Assembly: GCF_943912325.1 (NCBI RefSeq) | Contig: NZ_CALTTX010000001.1 | Span: 51,291 to 115,290, forward strand | Source: an uncultured Microbacterium sp. | Lineage (GTDB): Bacteria; Actinomycetota; Actinomycetes; Actinomycetales; Microbacteriaceae | Length of the DNA: 64,000 nt | Direction of reading: 5' to 3' | In this document: piece after piece, positions 8,831 through 17,997 of the stretch | Position numbering within the stretch: the stretch's first letter is position 1 | Layout of the letters: the number at the start of each line of letters is the position of its first letter | Made by a program: the position numbers and the translations under genes | Notes under the pieces: model-generated | Database searches by the model: none | Seen by the model: only the letters and a program-made list of their open reading frames with translations | Told to the model about the DNA's origin: nothing

Positions 8831-10264
8831 TCATCCCGCCGGCGACGGGCTCGGCGGGTGCAACGTCTTCTGCACGAGCTCGTGGATCTTGTCGATGTTC
8901 GGCTTGTCTTGATCGACTCCGTTGTCAGGAGTCAGGTTGATCGAGGTGACGGGCTGGGACTTGGCCTTCGCGCCGAGGTCGACGAAGTAGCCGAGCATCG
9001 ATTCGGGGATGTCGGTTTCGACGAGGTGCGTTCCGGCGTTGACGATGTCTTGGAATCGACCGAGCACGTTGACGGGCGTGAACTGCGCGAGGATCGCCTC
9101 TTGCAGCTGCCGCTGGCGCGCCATGCGGTCCCAGTCGCTCGTCGTATAACGCGAACGCGCGTACCACTGGGCCGTATCGCCGTCCATGTGCTGCTGGCCG
9201 GGCTCGATCCACCCGACGGCCCACTTCGCCGCGGGTTCGCCCTCGTACCGCGGGCCCCAGCCCTCGGGGAGCCGCTCGGTGACGTTGATGTCGATCCCGC
9301 CGAGCGCATCGATGAGCGACGCGAAGCCGTTCATATCGATGAACGTGTAGTAGGGAATCTGGATGCCGAGGATCGCTTGGGCCGCATCGCGGGTGGCCTC
9401 GACTCCGGGGGTCGAGCCCTGAGACGCGGCATCCGCATACAGATTCTGATCCTTGCGGCACACTTCGACCTCGGTGCGCAGCTGATTGAGCCCCGGCCCC
9501 CACCCGCACGTCGGCGAGACGTGGCCCTTGTGCACCGTGGGATACAGGTCTTTCATCGGGCCGTCGACGAACGGGAACCCGCCCAGGTCGCGCGGCAGAC
9601 CCCAGATCGTCACGGCGCCCGAGTCGGCGTTGATGGAGACGACCGAGATCGAGTCGAACCGCACCGAGTCTCGTCCCTCGCCCGAGTCGGCGCCGAGCAG
9701 CATGATGTTGTAGTAGCCGTCCGAGGGCGGCACGGCCGCTCCCCCGCCGAAGATCGCGCCGATCCCGTCACGCACGACCTGCACCTTGCCGGCGGCGTAG
9801 GCGGCCGAACCACCCGCGACGATGAGCGAGATCGCCGCGAGGGCCGCGACCACGATGCGCGCAAGCGGCGCGAGCTTGACCAGGCGCACGAGGCGGATCG
9901 TGTCGATCGTCAGCACGACCCACAGAATCGCGTAGGCGACGAGCACGATCTGCACGACGAGCAAGAAGAACCCGTTCGTCGCGATCGTGAGCGCCACGAC
10001 GCGCCACAGCATTGTCACGACGACAGCGATCACGATGAGCGCCCACATCGTGAGCGTCGCCGCGAGGCCGAAACGCGCGAGACGACGGTTGCCGGCGACG
10101 GCCTGTGCCGAACCGGGAATGACGAAGTTCAGCACCACGAGCCACCAGCCGCGACGCGCCATGACGCGGGGCGATGAGCTGTCGGGGTAGCGCATCGGGA
10201 ACGGGTTCACGAGACCCGCGGGGGCCGACCCTTGTCGCGCCCGCGCGGGGGCGGCGACGCTCAT
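8831..10264 (-). CDS. LCP (LytR-CpsA-Psr) family cell-wall glycan ligase
   Basis: 477 aa. About four membrane segments lie in the first ~165 residues, followed by an extracytoplasmic LCP domain: [21 protein letters not shown], then WGLPRDLGG and the conserved Arg-rich stretch around [24 protein letters not shown] enzymes transfer undecaprenyl-linked glycans (wall teichoic acid, capsule, arabinogalactan) to peptidoglycan, which fits the four downstream glycosyltransferases. The ATG at 10264 overlaps the purE stop (ATGA). The polytopic N-terminus is longer than the single segment of the shortest family members. Confidence 0.92.
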   Translation of the reverse strand: MSVAAPARARQGSAPAGLVNPFPMRYPDSSSPRVMARRGWWLVVLNFVIPGSAQAVAGNRRLARFGLAATLTMWALIVIAVVVTMLWRVVALTIATNGFFLLVVQIVLVAYAILWVVLTIDTIRLVRLVKLAPLARIVVAALAAISLIVAGGSAAYAAGKVQVVRDGIGAIFGGGAAVPPSDGYYNIMLLGADSGEGRDSVRFDSISVVSINADSGAVTIWGLPRDLGGFPFVDGPMKDLYPTVHKGHVSPTCGWGPGLNQLRTEVEVCRKDQNLYADAASQGSTPGVEATRDAAQAILGIQIPYYTFIDMNGFASLIDALGGIDINVTERLPEGWGPRYEGEPAAKWAVGWIEPGQQHMDGDTAQWYARSRYTTSDWDRMARQRQLQEAILAQFTPVNVLGRFQDIVNAGTHLVETDIPESMLGYFVDLGAKAKSQPVTSINLTPDNGVDQDKPNIDKIHELVQKTLHPPSPSPAG

Positions 10265-10833
10265 GCGGTGGCGCCCGTCGGCGGCACGGGTGCGTCGATT
10301 TCGGCGATGGATGCCTGAAGCCGGGCGTTCTTGTCTTCGACCTGGCGCTCGAGGTCGGCCGCGAACGCCTCGACCCGGTCGGCGAGGGCGGGGTCGGCTG
10401 CGGCGAGGATGCGCGCCGCGAGCAGCCCCGCGTTGCGCGCGCCGCCGATCGACACCGTTGCGACGGGGATTCCGGCCGGCATCTGGACGATGCTGAGCAG
10501 CGAATCGAGCCCGTCGAGCGTCGCGAGGGGCACCGGGACACCGATGACCGGGAGCGCGGTCACCGACGCGAGCATTCCGGGGAGGTGGGCGGCGCCGCCG
10601 GCGCCAGCGATGATGACCTTGAGCCCGCGCTCTCGGGCCGTGCGGCCGTACGAGATGAGCTTGTCGGGCGTGCGGTGAGCCGAGACGACCTCGACCTCGT
10701 GCGGGATGCCGAATTCGCGCAGGGCAGCCGAGGCATCCGTCATGATGCGCCAATCGGAATCGGAGCCCATCACGACGCCGACGACGGGCGCGGATGCGGT
10801 GGCGTCAGGCGCGCCGGAAGCAGAGCTCATCAC
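10261..10833 (-). CDS. purE: N5-carboxyaminoimidazole ribonucleotide mutase PurE
   Basis: 190 aa. The class I PurE signature is clear: VVMGSDSDW near residue 21 and SAHRTPDKL near 50, followed by [12 protein letters not shown]. It converts N5-CAIR to CAIR in purine synthesis, together with PurK upstream. The start is GTG at 10833, decided by a TAGCCT box 6 nt upstream. An adjacent ATG at 10830 would lose only one residue. Its stop codon overlaps the LCP gene start, so a housekeeping gene may drive expression of the first glycan genes. Confidence 0.96.
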   Translation of the reverse strand: MMSSASGAPDATASAPVVGVVMGSDSDWRIMTDASAALREFGIPHEVEVVSAHRTPDKLISYGRTARERGLKVIIAGAGGAAHLPGMLASVTALPVIGVPVPLATLDGLDSLLSIVQMPAGIPVATVSIGGARNAGLLAARILAAADPALADRVEAFAADLERQVEDKNARLQASIAEIDAPVPPTGATA

Positions 10834-10839
10834 CCGATA

Positions 10840-10845
10840 AGGCTA
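10840..10845 (-). promoter_or_regulatory. -10 box TAGCCT, leaderless promoter of purE
   Basis: TANNNT, then 6 nt (TATCGG), then GTG at 10833. It selects the GTG over the following ATG. Confidence 0.55.
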
Positions 10846-10893
10846 GGCGCGCACCCTGCGAGAACCCCGCAACGGCGCGCAGATACCGGGGGT

Positions 10894-12033
10894 TCAGTCG
10901 AAGTGTGCGGCCACGCATCGCGCACGAGCGAGAACGTCTGCGGCATCGGCTCCCGCGAGGTTGACGTGCCCGACTTTGCGCCCCGGGCGCGGCGCTTTGC
11001 CGTAGAGGTGCACCTTGGCGGCCGGGTCGGCGGCGAGCGCCGCGGGCAGCCGCGCCTCGAGGGTGTCGGCGGCGGGGCCGCCGAGCACGTTGATCATGAC
11101 GGCTGCGGGAGCGGTCGGTACGGTCTCGCCTAGAGGTAGGTCGAGCACGGCGCGCAGGTGCTGCTCGAATTGCGAGGTCACCGAGGCATCCTGCGTCCAA
11201 TGCCCGCTGTTGTGTGGCCGCATCGCGAGTTCGTTGACGAGCACCCGCCCGTCGGCCGTCTCGAACAGCTCGACGGCGAGCATGCCCGTCACGCCGAGCC
11301 CCTCGGCAATGCGGATGCCGATCGCGCGAGCCTCGTCGTCGGCAGCCGCGACCCCCTTGCGCACGGGCGCTGGTGCGTAGACCTCGGCGCACACTCCCCC
11401 GCGCTGCAGGGTTTCGACGACGGGATAGACCGCCAGTTCGCCGCTCGGCCGCCGAGCGACCTGCTGAGCGAGCTCGCGCACGAACGGCACGAGCTCTTCG
11501 ACGAGCAGGGCACCCCCGCGCGCGTCTTCCGCGAGCGTCGCGAACCAGTCCGCTGCCTCGGTTGCACGCTCGATGACGCGCACGCCCTTGCCGTCGTAGC
11601 CGCCGCGCGGGGTCTTGACGACGGCCCGGCCGCCATGAGCGTCGAGAAACTCCTGCAGCTCGTGCTCGTCGGCGACGGCCGCCCAATCGGGCTGCGGCAC
11701 GCCGAGCTGCGCGAGCCCCGCGCGCATGACGAGCTTGTCTTGCGCGTACTGCAGCGCATCGGGGCCGGGGTGCACCGATACGCCCGCGTCGAGGAGCGCC
11801 CGCAGCACGGGCTGGGGGACGTGCTCGTGGTCGAACGTGATGGCGTCGACGGTCTGCGCGAAAGCGAGAACGGTCTCGGCGTCGCGATAGTCGCCGACGG
11901 CGGCCTGCGCGAGCGCTGCCGACATGCCGTCGTCTTCGGTCAGCACCGCGATCTCGAGCCCGAGCTCGCTCGCCGGCGCGATCATCATCCGCGCAAGCTG
12001 CCCGCCGCCGATCACTCCCACACGCAGTGCCAT
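10894..12033 (-). CDS. purK: N5-carboxyaminoimidazole ribonucleotide synthase PurK
   Basis: 379 aa, ATP-grasp enzyme that makes N5-CAIR from AIR, bicarbonate and ATP. Seen: RVGVIGGGQLARM at the N-terminus, TFDHEHV, KTPRGGYDGKG (ATP-binding loop, about residue 145) and NELAMRPHNSGHWT near residue 262. The ATG at 12033 has AAGGGG 6 nt upstream; an in-frame ATG at 12048 lacks a good site. Sixty bases separate it from purE, which has its own -10 box. Confidence 0.96.
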   Translation of the reverse strand: MALRVGVIGGGQLARMMIAPASELGLEIAVLTEDDGMSAALAQAAVGDYRDAETVLAFAQTVDAITFDHEHVPQPVLRALLDAGVSVHPGPDALQYAQDKLVMRAGLAQLGVPQPDWAAVADEHELQEFLDAHGGRAVVKTPRGGYDGKGVRVIERATEAADWFATLAEDARGGALLVEELVPFVRELAQQVARRPSGELAVYPVVETLQRGGVCAEVYAPAPVRKGVAAADDEARAIGIRIAEGLGVTGMLAVELFETADGRVLVNELAMRPHNSGHWTQDASVTSQFEQHLRAVLDLPLGETVPTAPAAVMINVLGGPAADTLEARLPAALAADPAAKVHLYGKAPRPGRKVGHVNLAGADAADVLARARCVAAHFD

Positions 12034-12138
12034 GCCGGTCCCCTTCATCACGCGACCCGCGTCGCGCACGGCTTCCATCCTCCCGCACGCGCGGGGTGTC
12101 GTCGCTCCCCGTGGAGCGCTACGGGCAGAACTCACTCG

Positions 12139-12678
12139 CTAGAAAGCGCTCGTCTGGGCGTCGCGGTGCGCGAGGATCTGGTTGACCTCGATCTGATCGA
12201 CCAGCACTTCGTGCACGAGCGTGACATCGGGGATATTCCGCAGCGCGAGGGGCGGCTCGACGCCGTTGCGCAGCACGATCGTGCCCGCTCCCGCGAGCCG
12301 TTGCGCGGGGCTCCGTCGCACCTCCATCGCATAGCCGCGCGCGTGCATGAGCTCGACGCGGCGCGTCGCGAACAGGCCGCGCTGCGCGATAACACGGCGC
12401 GTCGTGACCCGGTACGAGTGCGATAGCCAGCGGACCCACGGAACGATCACGACGAGCAGCACGAGCACCCCGGCCGCGATGAAGAGCATCAGATCGGTGA
12501 AGGGCGCCGGCAACCGACCGGGAAAGAACGTCACGGCCCCCGCGCTCGCGATCAGCACGATCGCCGAAAAGAACAGCCCCGGGGCTCGCCCGCGAAATCG
12601 CGCGACGAGCCGTTCGGGCGCGCCGACGCCCGGCGGCGGGGTGCCGATCGGTTGACCGTACGCGGTCGGCTGGGTCAT
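12139..12678 (-). CDS. PH-domain (bPH2/YdbS-like) membrane protein
   Basis: 179 aa. Two membrane segments (about residues 33-53 and 60-82) precede a bacterial PH-like domain: YRVTTRRVIAQRGLFATRRVEL, then GTIVLRNGVEPPLALRNIPD. The N-terminus is Pro/Gly-rich. The role is unknown; the gene is a standing neighbour of birA, purK and purE in actinobacteria. A CACAAT box 6 nt before the ATG could be a weaker leaderless -10. Confidence 0.8.
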   Translation of the reverse strand: MTQPTAYGQPIGTPPPGVGAPERLVARFRGRAPGLFFSAIVLIASAGAVTFFPGRLPAPFTDLMLFIAAGVLVLLVVIVPWVRWLSHSYRVTTRRVIAQRGLFATRRVELMHARGYAMEVRRSPAQRLAGAGTIVLRNGVEPPLALRNIPDVTLVHEVLVDQIEVNQILAHRDAQTSAF

Positions 12679-12766
12679 GGCTCCATTGTGCGGCGACGGA
12701 TGCCGGAACGCCCACTCCCGCCGCTCCGCGTGTCGCGCCGCACGCCTGCGGCCCCGAACCGCAGGT

Positions 12767-13543
12767 TCAGGCGCTTCGCACGTGCACGACGTCGCCCGCC
12801 GTCACCGCGACCTCGCCCGCGGGGCCCGCAACGAGGAGCTCGCCGCCGCGACCGATCGCGAGGGCGAGGCCGTCGAGCTGGGATCCGTCGGGCAGGGCGA
12901 CCGACACGGCGCGCCCGAGAGTGCCGCACAGTGCGGTCACCTCGCCGTGCACGCCAGCACGGTCGGCGTCGCCACGTTCGGATTCGAGGGCGGTGAGCAG
13001 TTCGCGGAGAGCCACGAGGTAGTCGGCGACGAGCCGGTCGGGGTCGACCTCGCGCCCGAGCAGCGCGAACGACGTCGCGGTTGGCACGGGCGGCACGGTC
13101 ATCGCGGTGTTGACTCCCGCGCCGATGACAGCTCGCCCGTGCTCTGCTGCCTCGACGAGGATTCCGCAGAGCTTCAGCCCATCAACGAGCACGTCGTTCG
13201 GCCACTTCAGCCGCACAGTATGCCCGTCGAGCTGCGCCGCGACGGCGCGGGTCATCGCCGCGCCGGCCGCGAGCGGAATCCAGCCAAGCGACGCGGGCGG
13301 CAGCTCGAGCGTCGAGACGACGACCGAGGCCGCGAGCGCGTCGCCGGCCTCCGCCGTCCACACGCGGTCGAGCCGTCCTCTGCCCGCGCGCTGATCGTCC
13401 GTCAGCAGCACGGCGTAGGGGGGCCAGTCGGCGGGGTCGCCCGCGATCCCCGCCAAGACGTCGGCGTTCGTGGATCCGGTGTGCGCAGCGACGACGAGCC
13501 GGGTCGCCTGAGCGCTCGTGCGCGCGAAGTCAGAAGCATCCAT
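12767..13543 (-). CDS. birA: Biotin--[acetyl-CoA-carboxylase] ligase BirA
   Basis: 258 aa. It attaches biotin to the BCCP domain of the acyl-CoA carboxylase, here the protein encoded at 20805-22577. Visible motifs: HTGSTNADV near residue 21, DDQRAGRGRLDRVW (biotinyl-AMP loop, about 49-62) and LKWPNDVLVDGLKLCGILVE. There is no N-terminal DNA-binding domain, so it should be a ligase only and not a repressor. TAGCGT lies 6 nt before the ATG. Divergent from accD with only 158 bp between the starts. Confidence 0.94.
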   Translation of the reverse strand: MDASDFARTSAQATRLVVAAHTGSTNADVLAGIAGDPADWPPYAVLLTDDQRAGRGRLDRVWTAEAGDALAASVVVSTLELPPASLGWIPLAAGAAMTRAVAAQLDGHTVRLKWPNDVLVDGLKLCGILVEAAEHGRAVIGAGVNTAMTVPPVPTATSFALLGREVDPDRLVADYLVALRELLTALESERGDADRAGVHGEVTALCGTLGRAVSVALPDGSQLDGLALAIGRGGELLVAGPAGEVAVTAGDVVHVRSA

Positions 13544-13549
13544 AGCGCC

Positions 13550-13555
13550 ACGCTA
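13550..13555 (-). promoter_or_regulatory. -10 box TAGCGT, leaderless promoter of birA
   Basis: TANNNT plus 6 nt plus ATG at 13543, in the divergent birA/accD intergenic region. Confidence 0.55.
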
Positions 13556-13688
13556 GCGTCCGCACCGCCCACCGAAACCGACGCCGCGAGCCTCGATCTG
13601 CGCGCCCGCCCGTTCCAGCGACACCGCACATCGATTTCGCGCGGTCGTTGTCGCACTCCTCCAACCCCCGCGCGACGGGGGCCGCGGA

Positions 13689-13694
13689 TAGGGT
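13689..13694 (+). promoter_or_regulatory. -10 box TAGGGT, leaderless promoter of accD
   Basis: TANNNT plus 7 nt plus GTG at 13702. The 158-bp birA/accD gap therefore carries two back-to-back leaderless promoters. Confidence 0.55.
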
Positions 13695-13701
13695 GGAATC
13701 C

Positions 13702-15285
13702 GTGACCCAGCCCGATGTGACCACCGCCGGCAGAATCGCTGACCTGCGCGCCCGTTTCGATGAGGCGATCCTCGCTCCCGAAGAGGTGGCGAAACAGAAG
13801 CAGCACGCCAAGGGAAAGATGACGGCGCGCGAGCGCATCGAGATGCTGCTCGACCACGGCAGCTTCGTCGAGTTCGACGAGTACGTGCGCCACCGCACGA
13901 CGGCGTTCGGAATGGACCGCAACCGCCCGTACGGCGACTCGGTCGTCACGGGCGTCGGCACGATCCATGGCCGCACGGTCGCCGTCTATGCGCAGGACTT
14001 CTCGACCTTCGGCGGCTCGCTCGGCGAGGTTGCCGGCGACAAGATCATCAAGATCATGGAGTTCGCGCTCAAGAGCGGCGTGCCGATCATCGGGATCCTC
14101 GATTCGGGCGGCGCGCGCATTCAAGAGGGCGTCGTGGCGCTCGGCAAGTACGGCGAGATCTTCCGCCTCAACACCGCATCGTCGGGCGTCATACCGCAGA
14201 TCTCGCTCATCATGGGCCCTGCCGCGGGCGGCGCGGTCTACGGCCCTGCCCTCACCGACTTCGTGATCATGGTCGACAAGACCAGCCAGATGTTCGTCAC
14301 GGGGCCCGACGTCATCAAGACCGTCACGGGCGAAGACGTCGGCATGGAAGAGCTCGGCGGCGCCTACACGCACAACACGCGTTCGGGCGTCGCGCACTAC
14401 CTCGCCGACGACGAAGAAGACGCGATCGATTACGCCCGCTCGCTGCTGGCGTTCCTGCCCGACAACAACATGTCGGAGACCCCCGATTACGAGAGCGCGT
14501 TCGATTTCGAGACGACGGATGCCGATCGCTCGCTCAACACCGTGATCCCCGACTCGCCCAATCAGCCTTACGACATGCGCGGGGTCATCGAGCACGTCGT
14601 CGATGCGGGCGACTTCCTCGAGGTTCAGCCCCTGTTCGCCCCGAACATCCTCATCGGCTTCGGCCGGATCGAGGGGCGCTCGGTCGGGATCATCGCGAAC
14701 CAGCCCTCGCAGATGGCGGGCACCCTCAACATCGAGGCGGGCGAGAAGGCTGCGCGCTTCGTGCGCTTCTGCGACGCGTTCTCGATCCCGATCGTGACGC
14801 TCGTCGACGTTCCCGGGTACCTGCCGGGCACCGACCAGGAGTGGACGGGTGTCATCCGCCGCGGCGCCAAGCTGCTGTACGCGTACGCCGAGGCGACCGT
14901 GCCGCTCGTCACCGTGATCTTGCGCAAGGCCTACGGCGGGGCGTACATCGTCATGGGATCGAAGCAGCTCGGCGCCGACATCAACCTCGCGTGGCCGACG
15001 GCCGAGATCGCCGTCATGGGCGGTCAGGGCGCGGTCAACATCCTCTATCGCGGCGAGATCAAGAAGGCCGAAGAAGCGGGCGAAGACGTCGCGGCCGTGC
15101 GCACGCGGCTCGCCAACGAGTACACCTACAACGTGACCTCGCCGTTCCTAGCGGCCGAGCGCGGCGAGCTCGACGGGATCATCGAACCCGCACAGACCCG
15201 CGTATCGATCGCGAAAGCGCTTCGGGCGCTGCGGGGCAAGCGAGCGAGCCTGCCCCCCAAGAAGCACGGGAACATCCCCCTGTGA
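13702..15285 (+). CDS. accD: Acyl-CoA carboxylase, carboxyltransferase (beta) subunit
   Basis: 527 aa, the length and pattern of actinobacterial AccD5/PccB. Seen: the N-terminal [13 protein letters not shown], the oxyanion-hole regions [12 protein letters not shown] with [14 protein letters not shown] (domain N), and [14 protein letters not shown] and [11 protein letters not shown] (domain C). With the biotin carrier subunit it carboxylates acetyl- or propionyl-CoA for fatty-acid and branched-lipid synthesis. GTG at 13702 is chosen because a TAGGGT box stands 7 nt upstream. The longer reading from 13648 has no support. The stop overlaps the epsilon subunit start. Confidence 0.95.
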   Translation: MTQPDVTTAGRIADLRARFDEAILAPEEVAKQKQHAKGKMTARERIEMLLDHGSFVEFDEYVRHRTTAFGMDRNRPYGDSVVTGVGTIHGRTVAVYAQDFSTFGGSLGEVAGDKIIKIMEFALKSGVPIIGILDSGGARIQEGVVALGKYGEIFRLNTASSGVIPQISLIMGPAAGGAVYGPALTDFVIMVDKTSQMFVTGPDVIKTVTGEDVGMEELGGAYTHNTRSGVAHYLADDEEDAIDYARSLLAFLPDNNMSETPDYESAFDFETTDADRSLNTVIPDSPNQPYDMRGVIEHVVDAGDFLEVQPLFAPNILIGFGRIEGRSVGIIANQPSQMAGTLNIEAGEKAARFVRFCDAFSIPIVTLVDVPGYLPGTDQEWTGVIRRGAKLLYAYAEATVPLVTVILRKAYGGAYIVMGSKQLGADINLAWPTAEIAVMGGQGAVNILYRGEIKKAEEAGEDVAAVRTRLANEYTYNVTSPFLAAERGELDGIIEPAQTRVSIAKALRALRGKRASLPPKKHGNIPL

Positions 15286-15512
15286 GCGAGCTCGAGCATC
15301 CCTCTCCCCGCGTCGCTCTCGAGGTGCGCCGTGGCGCGCCGACCGACGAAGAGCTCGCCGCGATCGTCGCGGTCGTTTCGGACGCCTATGCGGGTGAGGA
15401 TGCCTCGGCGCTCGCGGCCCCGAAGCGCACGACGACGGCCTGGCAGCGCAGCGCGCGCGCCCCGCGCCGCGTGCCCGCTCCGGGTGCCGCGTGGGATCGT
15501 TTCGAGGGGTAG
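15282..15512 (+). CDS. accE: Acyl-CoA carboxylase epsilon subunit
   Basis: 76 aa, starting at a GTG that overlaps the accD stop codon (GTGA). The core [19 protein letters not shown] near residue 16 is the family signature, and WDRFEG closes the protein as usual. The epsilon subunit stabilises the alpha/beta carboxylase complex in actinobacteria. The middle is low-complexity and basic, as in other members. Confidence 0.9.
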   Translation: MSELEHPSPRVALEVRRGAPTDEELAAIVAVVSDAYAGEDASALAAPKRTTTAWQRSARAPRRVPAPGAAWDRFEG

Positions 15513-15737
15513 GTGCTGCCGGGCGTCGGGAAGAATTTGTCCCCCAAACGCCCTACAGACTTTCTTCAACGGATGTTGCAGAATGATGGAGCATGACATG
15601 CTCGTGCGCTATGTCGCCCCACCCTCAGGGTCGGTTCGGCGACATGCTGCGGAGGGTTTTCGGGTAACTCCTCTGCCGAGGGGGGACGGCGTATCGCCGC
15701 CCCCCTCCCCCTCTCTCGGGGCCAGCCCTTCTCGGCG
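15513..15737. other. 225-bp intergenic region of lower GC with several hairpins, between convergent genes
   Basis: No gene seen. The stretch 15530-15610 is clearly less GC-rich than its surroundings. It contains GCATG-A-CATGC, an ATGTCGCC/GGCGACAT pair enclosing an ACCCTCAGGGT-like element, and the strong hairpin listed separately. It separates accE from the convergent sensor unit. Confidence 0.5.
15678..15707. terminator. Bidirectional hairpin terminator candidate between accE and the sensor unit
   Basis: Arms 15678-15691 and 15695-15707 pair over 13 bp with one bulged A and a TAT loop (CGGCG-TAT-CGCCG at the tip, G6/C6 below). There is no U-run on either side, which is common for GC-rich actinobacterial terminators. 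Confidence 0.5.
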
Positions 15738-16751
15738 TCAGCTCGCCGCCGGGCGCTCGATCTCGAGCCAAAGATCGACCGAGGTTTCATCGGCGCTTCG
15801 CCCCACGACCGTGACAACGGTCCGCTCGTGGGGCGATGTCCGCACGACCAGGCGCGGCGACGCGCTCGACGACACCGCCTCGGCGAGTTGCGCCCGGACG
15901 ACCGCGAGTTGGGCGTCCGACAGGTGGTCGAGCCCGCCCTCGTCGAAAACGCTCACCACGGCGCCACGCAAGCGTGCCGCGTCGATCGCCCGGCGGACCT
16001 CGTCGTCGAGCAAGCGCGGCCCCCGCAGTTCGTCGCGCAGCCGCGCTTCGGCGATCGCCGCTTGACGTCGCTCGGCGACGCTCAACGATCCGTGAACGGA
16101 GATGATGCGCTCGAGCGTCGGACCGCCGATGGCGAGTGCGCGCTGCAGTTGCATGCGGCGCTCACGCTCTCGACCGTCCTGCGCCGCTTCGACCGCTGCC
16201 GCTCGGGACTGCAACTGCTCGAGCCGTTCGGCGTCGCGCCCCGCCTTGTCGATCAGGCGCACGGCCAATTGCGCCACGCCAACCCACAGGATCGATCCGA
16301 CGAGACCGCGCGCGAGCGCTCCGATGACACCGAGCCACAGCATCGACGAGGTTGCGAGCAACGCCATGGTCACCCACGCCCAGCGTTTGCGCCGGCGCAC
16401 GAGGAGCGCGACCGAGATCACGCCGAACCCGCCGATGTACCAGAGCCCGTAGGTCGCGCCGTCGGGCGGCACGGGGGCCATCGCGAGAACCGTGACCGCC
16501 GGGAGCACGGCGGCCCCGGCGGCCGCGACCCACGCAACCCAGACGGGCGCACGGGGTTCCGCAGCACGCGCGTGGATCACGAACCCACGACCCGCGATGA
16601 GCACCGCCACCGTGACCATGCAGTACACGACGAGCGCGGCGACGTAGAGCCAGGGCGTTCCTGGTGCCGCGGGCGCCCACAGCATCGCCCGCACGATCTG
16701 ATAGAGCGAGAAGGCGAGCGCCAGACCCATCAGCGCGCGACGGACGGGCAT
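15738..16751 (-). CDS. Polytopic membrane protein with degenerate histidine-kinase-like tail
   Basis: 337 aa. About six membrane segments lie in the first ~190 residues, then a coiled-coil-like stretch (ERLEQLQSRAAAVEAAQDGRERERRMQLQRAL) and a soluble C-terminal part. The layout copies the histidine kinase immediately upstream, but I find no phospho-accepting His box, no N-box and no G-box. It starts one base after the kinase stop (TGAcATG). It could be a pseudo-kinase or a sensory partner that modulates the kinase. The first Met of this frame is upstream inside the kinase gene; the ATG at 16751 fits the first membrane segment. Confidence 0.6.
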   Translation of the reverse strand: MPVRRALMGLALAFSLYQIVRAMLWAPAAPGTPWLYVAALVVYCMVTVAVLIAGRGFVIHARAAEPRAPVWVAWVAAAGAAVLPAVTVLAMAPVPPDGATYGLWYIGGFGVISVALLVRRRKRWAWVTMALLATSSMLWLGVIGALARGLVGSILWVGVAQLAVRLIDKAGRDAERLEQLQSRAAAVEAAQDGRERERRMQLQRALAIGGPTLERIISVHGSLSVAERRQAAIAEARLRDELRGPRLLDDEVRRAIDAARLRGAVVSVFDEGGLDHLSDAQLAVVRAQLAEAVSSSASPRLVVRTSPHERTVVTVVGRSADETSVDLWLEIERPAAS

Positions 16752-16752
16752 G

Positions 16753-17997
16753 TCAGCACTCCGTCCACTCGATCGTAACGATCGTGCCGGCATTGCTCGA
16801 AACGATGTCGGTGCTCCCACCGACGGCGGCGACCCGCGCGCGAATCGAGGCACTGATGCCGAGGCGGTCGGCCGGTATGTTCGCGACGTCGAATCCCGGC
16901 CCCGAGTCGGCGACGACGATGCGCACGCTCGCCGCTTGATCGGACGATCCCTCTGCCGCCGAGATCGTCACGGCAAGGCCTTCTCCGCGCGCGTGCTGCA
17001 GCGCATTGACGACCGCTTGCGTCGCCGCGCGCGCGAGAGCCGACGCCGGCGCAGCCGGAATGGGGGGCTCGCCCCGCAGAGGCTCGACGGTGATCTCGGC
17101 CTGGAGGCCGAGTTCGGCAAGCCCCGCGCGAATCGATCGCGCGAGCGCATTGCGGCTCTGCGCGCGCGCCGGCTCCTCTTCGGCGACGGGAGCACCTTCG
17201 GCCAGGCTCGCGAGCGCCTCGCGAGCCATCGATACGGCCAGCGACTGCTCGCGGGGCGACTCGGCGCGCTCGGCGGCGATGAGCGCCGCGAGCACTCCGT
17301 CGTGCATGAGGGCAGAGAGTGCGATGCGCTCTTCCTGTTCGACCTCTGCCTCGGCAGCACGCCGATACGCCGAGACGGTTCCGGCGCGTTCGTCGTCGAC
17401 GCGGTCACCGAGGCCGCGAAAAGTGTTCACCAGCACGACGATCACGAAACCGAGGATGAGGGGGTACGAGACCTCGAAAGCGAGCGCCACGAGCGCATCT
17501 TTTGACGGACCGAGCTGCGAGAACCGGACGACCCCGTAGATCAGGGGGAGCGCGCCCGTGACAATCGCGGGCCATGCCCCGCGAAGGGCGACGAGGCTCG
17601 CCGTCGACGCGATGTTGAGCAAGAACCAGTACCAGGGTTCCGGCGTCGGGCTCGCGGGGCTGCCCGCCGCGAATACCGGCCAGAGTACCAGCAGCAGCGT
17701 GTATGCCCCGAGGTACACCGCGCCCGCCGCGCGGCGCCAGCGCGGAAAAAGGTAGCCGAGCGCACACAGGAGCAGCAGCGAGAAGTGCGACGCGATCAAT
17801 ACGGGGGCAAGCGGCTCGGGAACCCCGGGAGCGCCGATGGCGAGCAACAACGCCTGCACGCCGAGAACCGCGCTGCCGATCGCGGCGGACACTCCGACGA
17901 TGACCTCCATGCGGTTGCGGCTGTAGCCCGCGGTGACGATCGACAGCGTTCCCGTGTCGATTCGTGATGCGACCGCGACGTCACCGCTGCCGGACAT
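16753..17997 (-). CDS. NarL-family-type sensor histidine kinase
   Basis: 414 aa. About six membrane segments (residues 32-190), then the dimerisation helix with the putative phospho-acceptor His232 in RIALSALMHDGVLAAL, resembling the HisKA_3 E-x-HDGV pattern. An HATPase domain follows: N-box in ATQAVVNALQHARG, G1 in VADSGPGFD and the final G-rich GISASIRARV. ATG at 17997 overlaps the 3' end of the response-regulator gene by 17 bp. The signal is unknown; the absence of a large extracellular loop suggests sensing in or at the membrane. Confidence 0.85.
   Translation of the reverse strand: MSGSGDVAVASRIDTGTLSIVTAGYSRNRMEVIVGVSAAIGSAVLGVQALLLAIGAPGVPEPLAPVLIASHFSLLLLCALGYLFPRWRRAAGAVYLGAYTLLLVLWPVFAAGSPASPTPEPWYWFLLNIASTASLVALRGAWPAIVTGALPLIYGVVRFSQLGPSKDALVALAFEVSYPLILGFVIVVLVNTFRGLGDRVDDERAGTVSAYRRAAEAEVEQEERIALSALMHDGVLAALIAAERAESPREQSLAVSMAREALASLAEGAPVAEEEPARAQSRNALARSIRAGLAELGLQAEITVEPLRGEPPIPAAPASALARAATQAVVNALQHARGEGLAVTISAAEGSSDQAASVRIVVADSGPGFDVANIPADRLGISASIRARVAAVGGSTDIVSSNAGTIVTIEWTEC

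Noticed and set aside
8858..10177. Long open frame on the plus strand opposite the LCP gene
   Set aside because: Arg/Asp/Glu-rich translation without family signatures, a by-product of GC-rich codon use opposite a convincing LCP protein. The same holds for the long frames opposite purK (11158-12426), the RNA methyltransferase (19452-20249), mtlA (32425-34041), add/deoA (37110-39227) and hrpA (57809-60313).
12767..13543. BirA as a transcriptional repressor of biotin genes
   Set aside because: The protein lacks the N-terminal HTH domain of bifunctional BirA.
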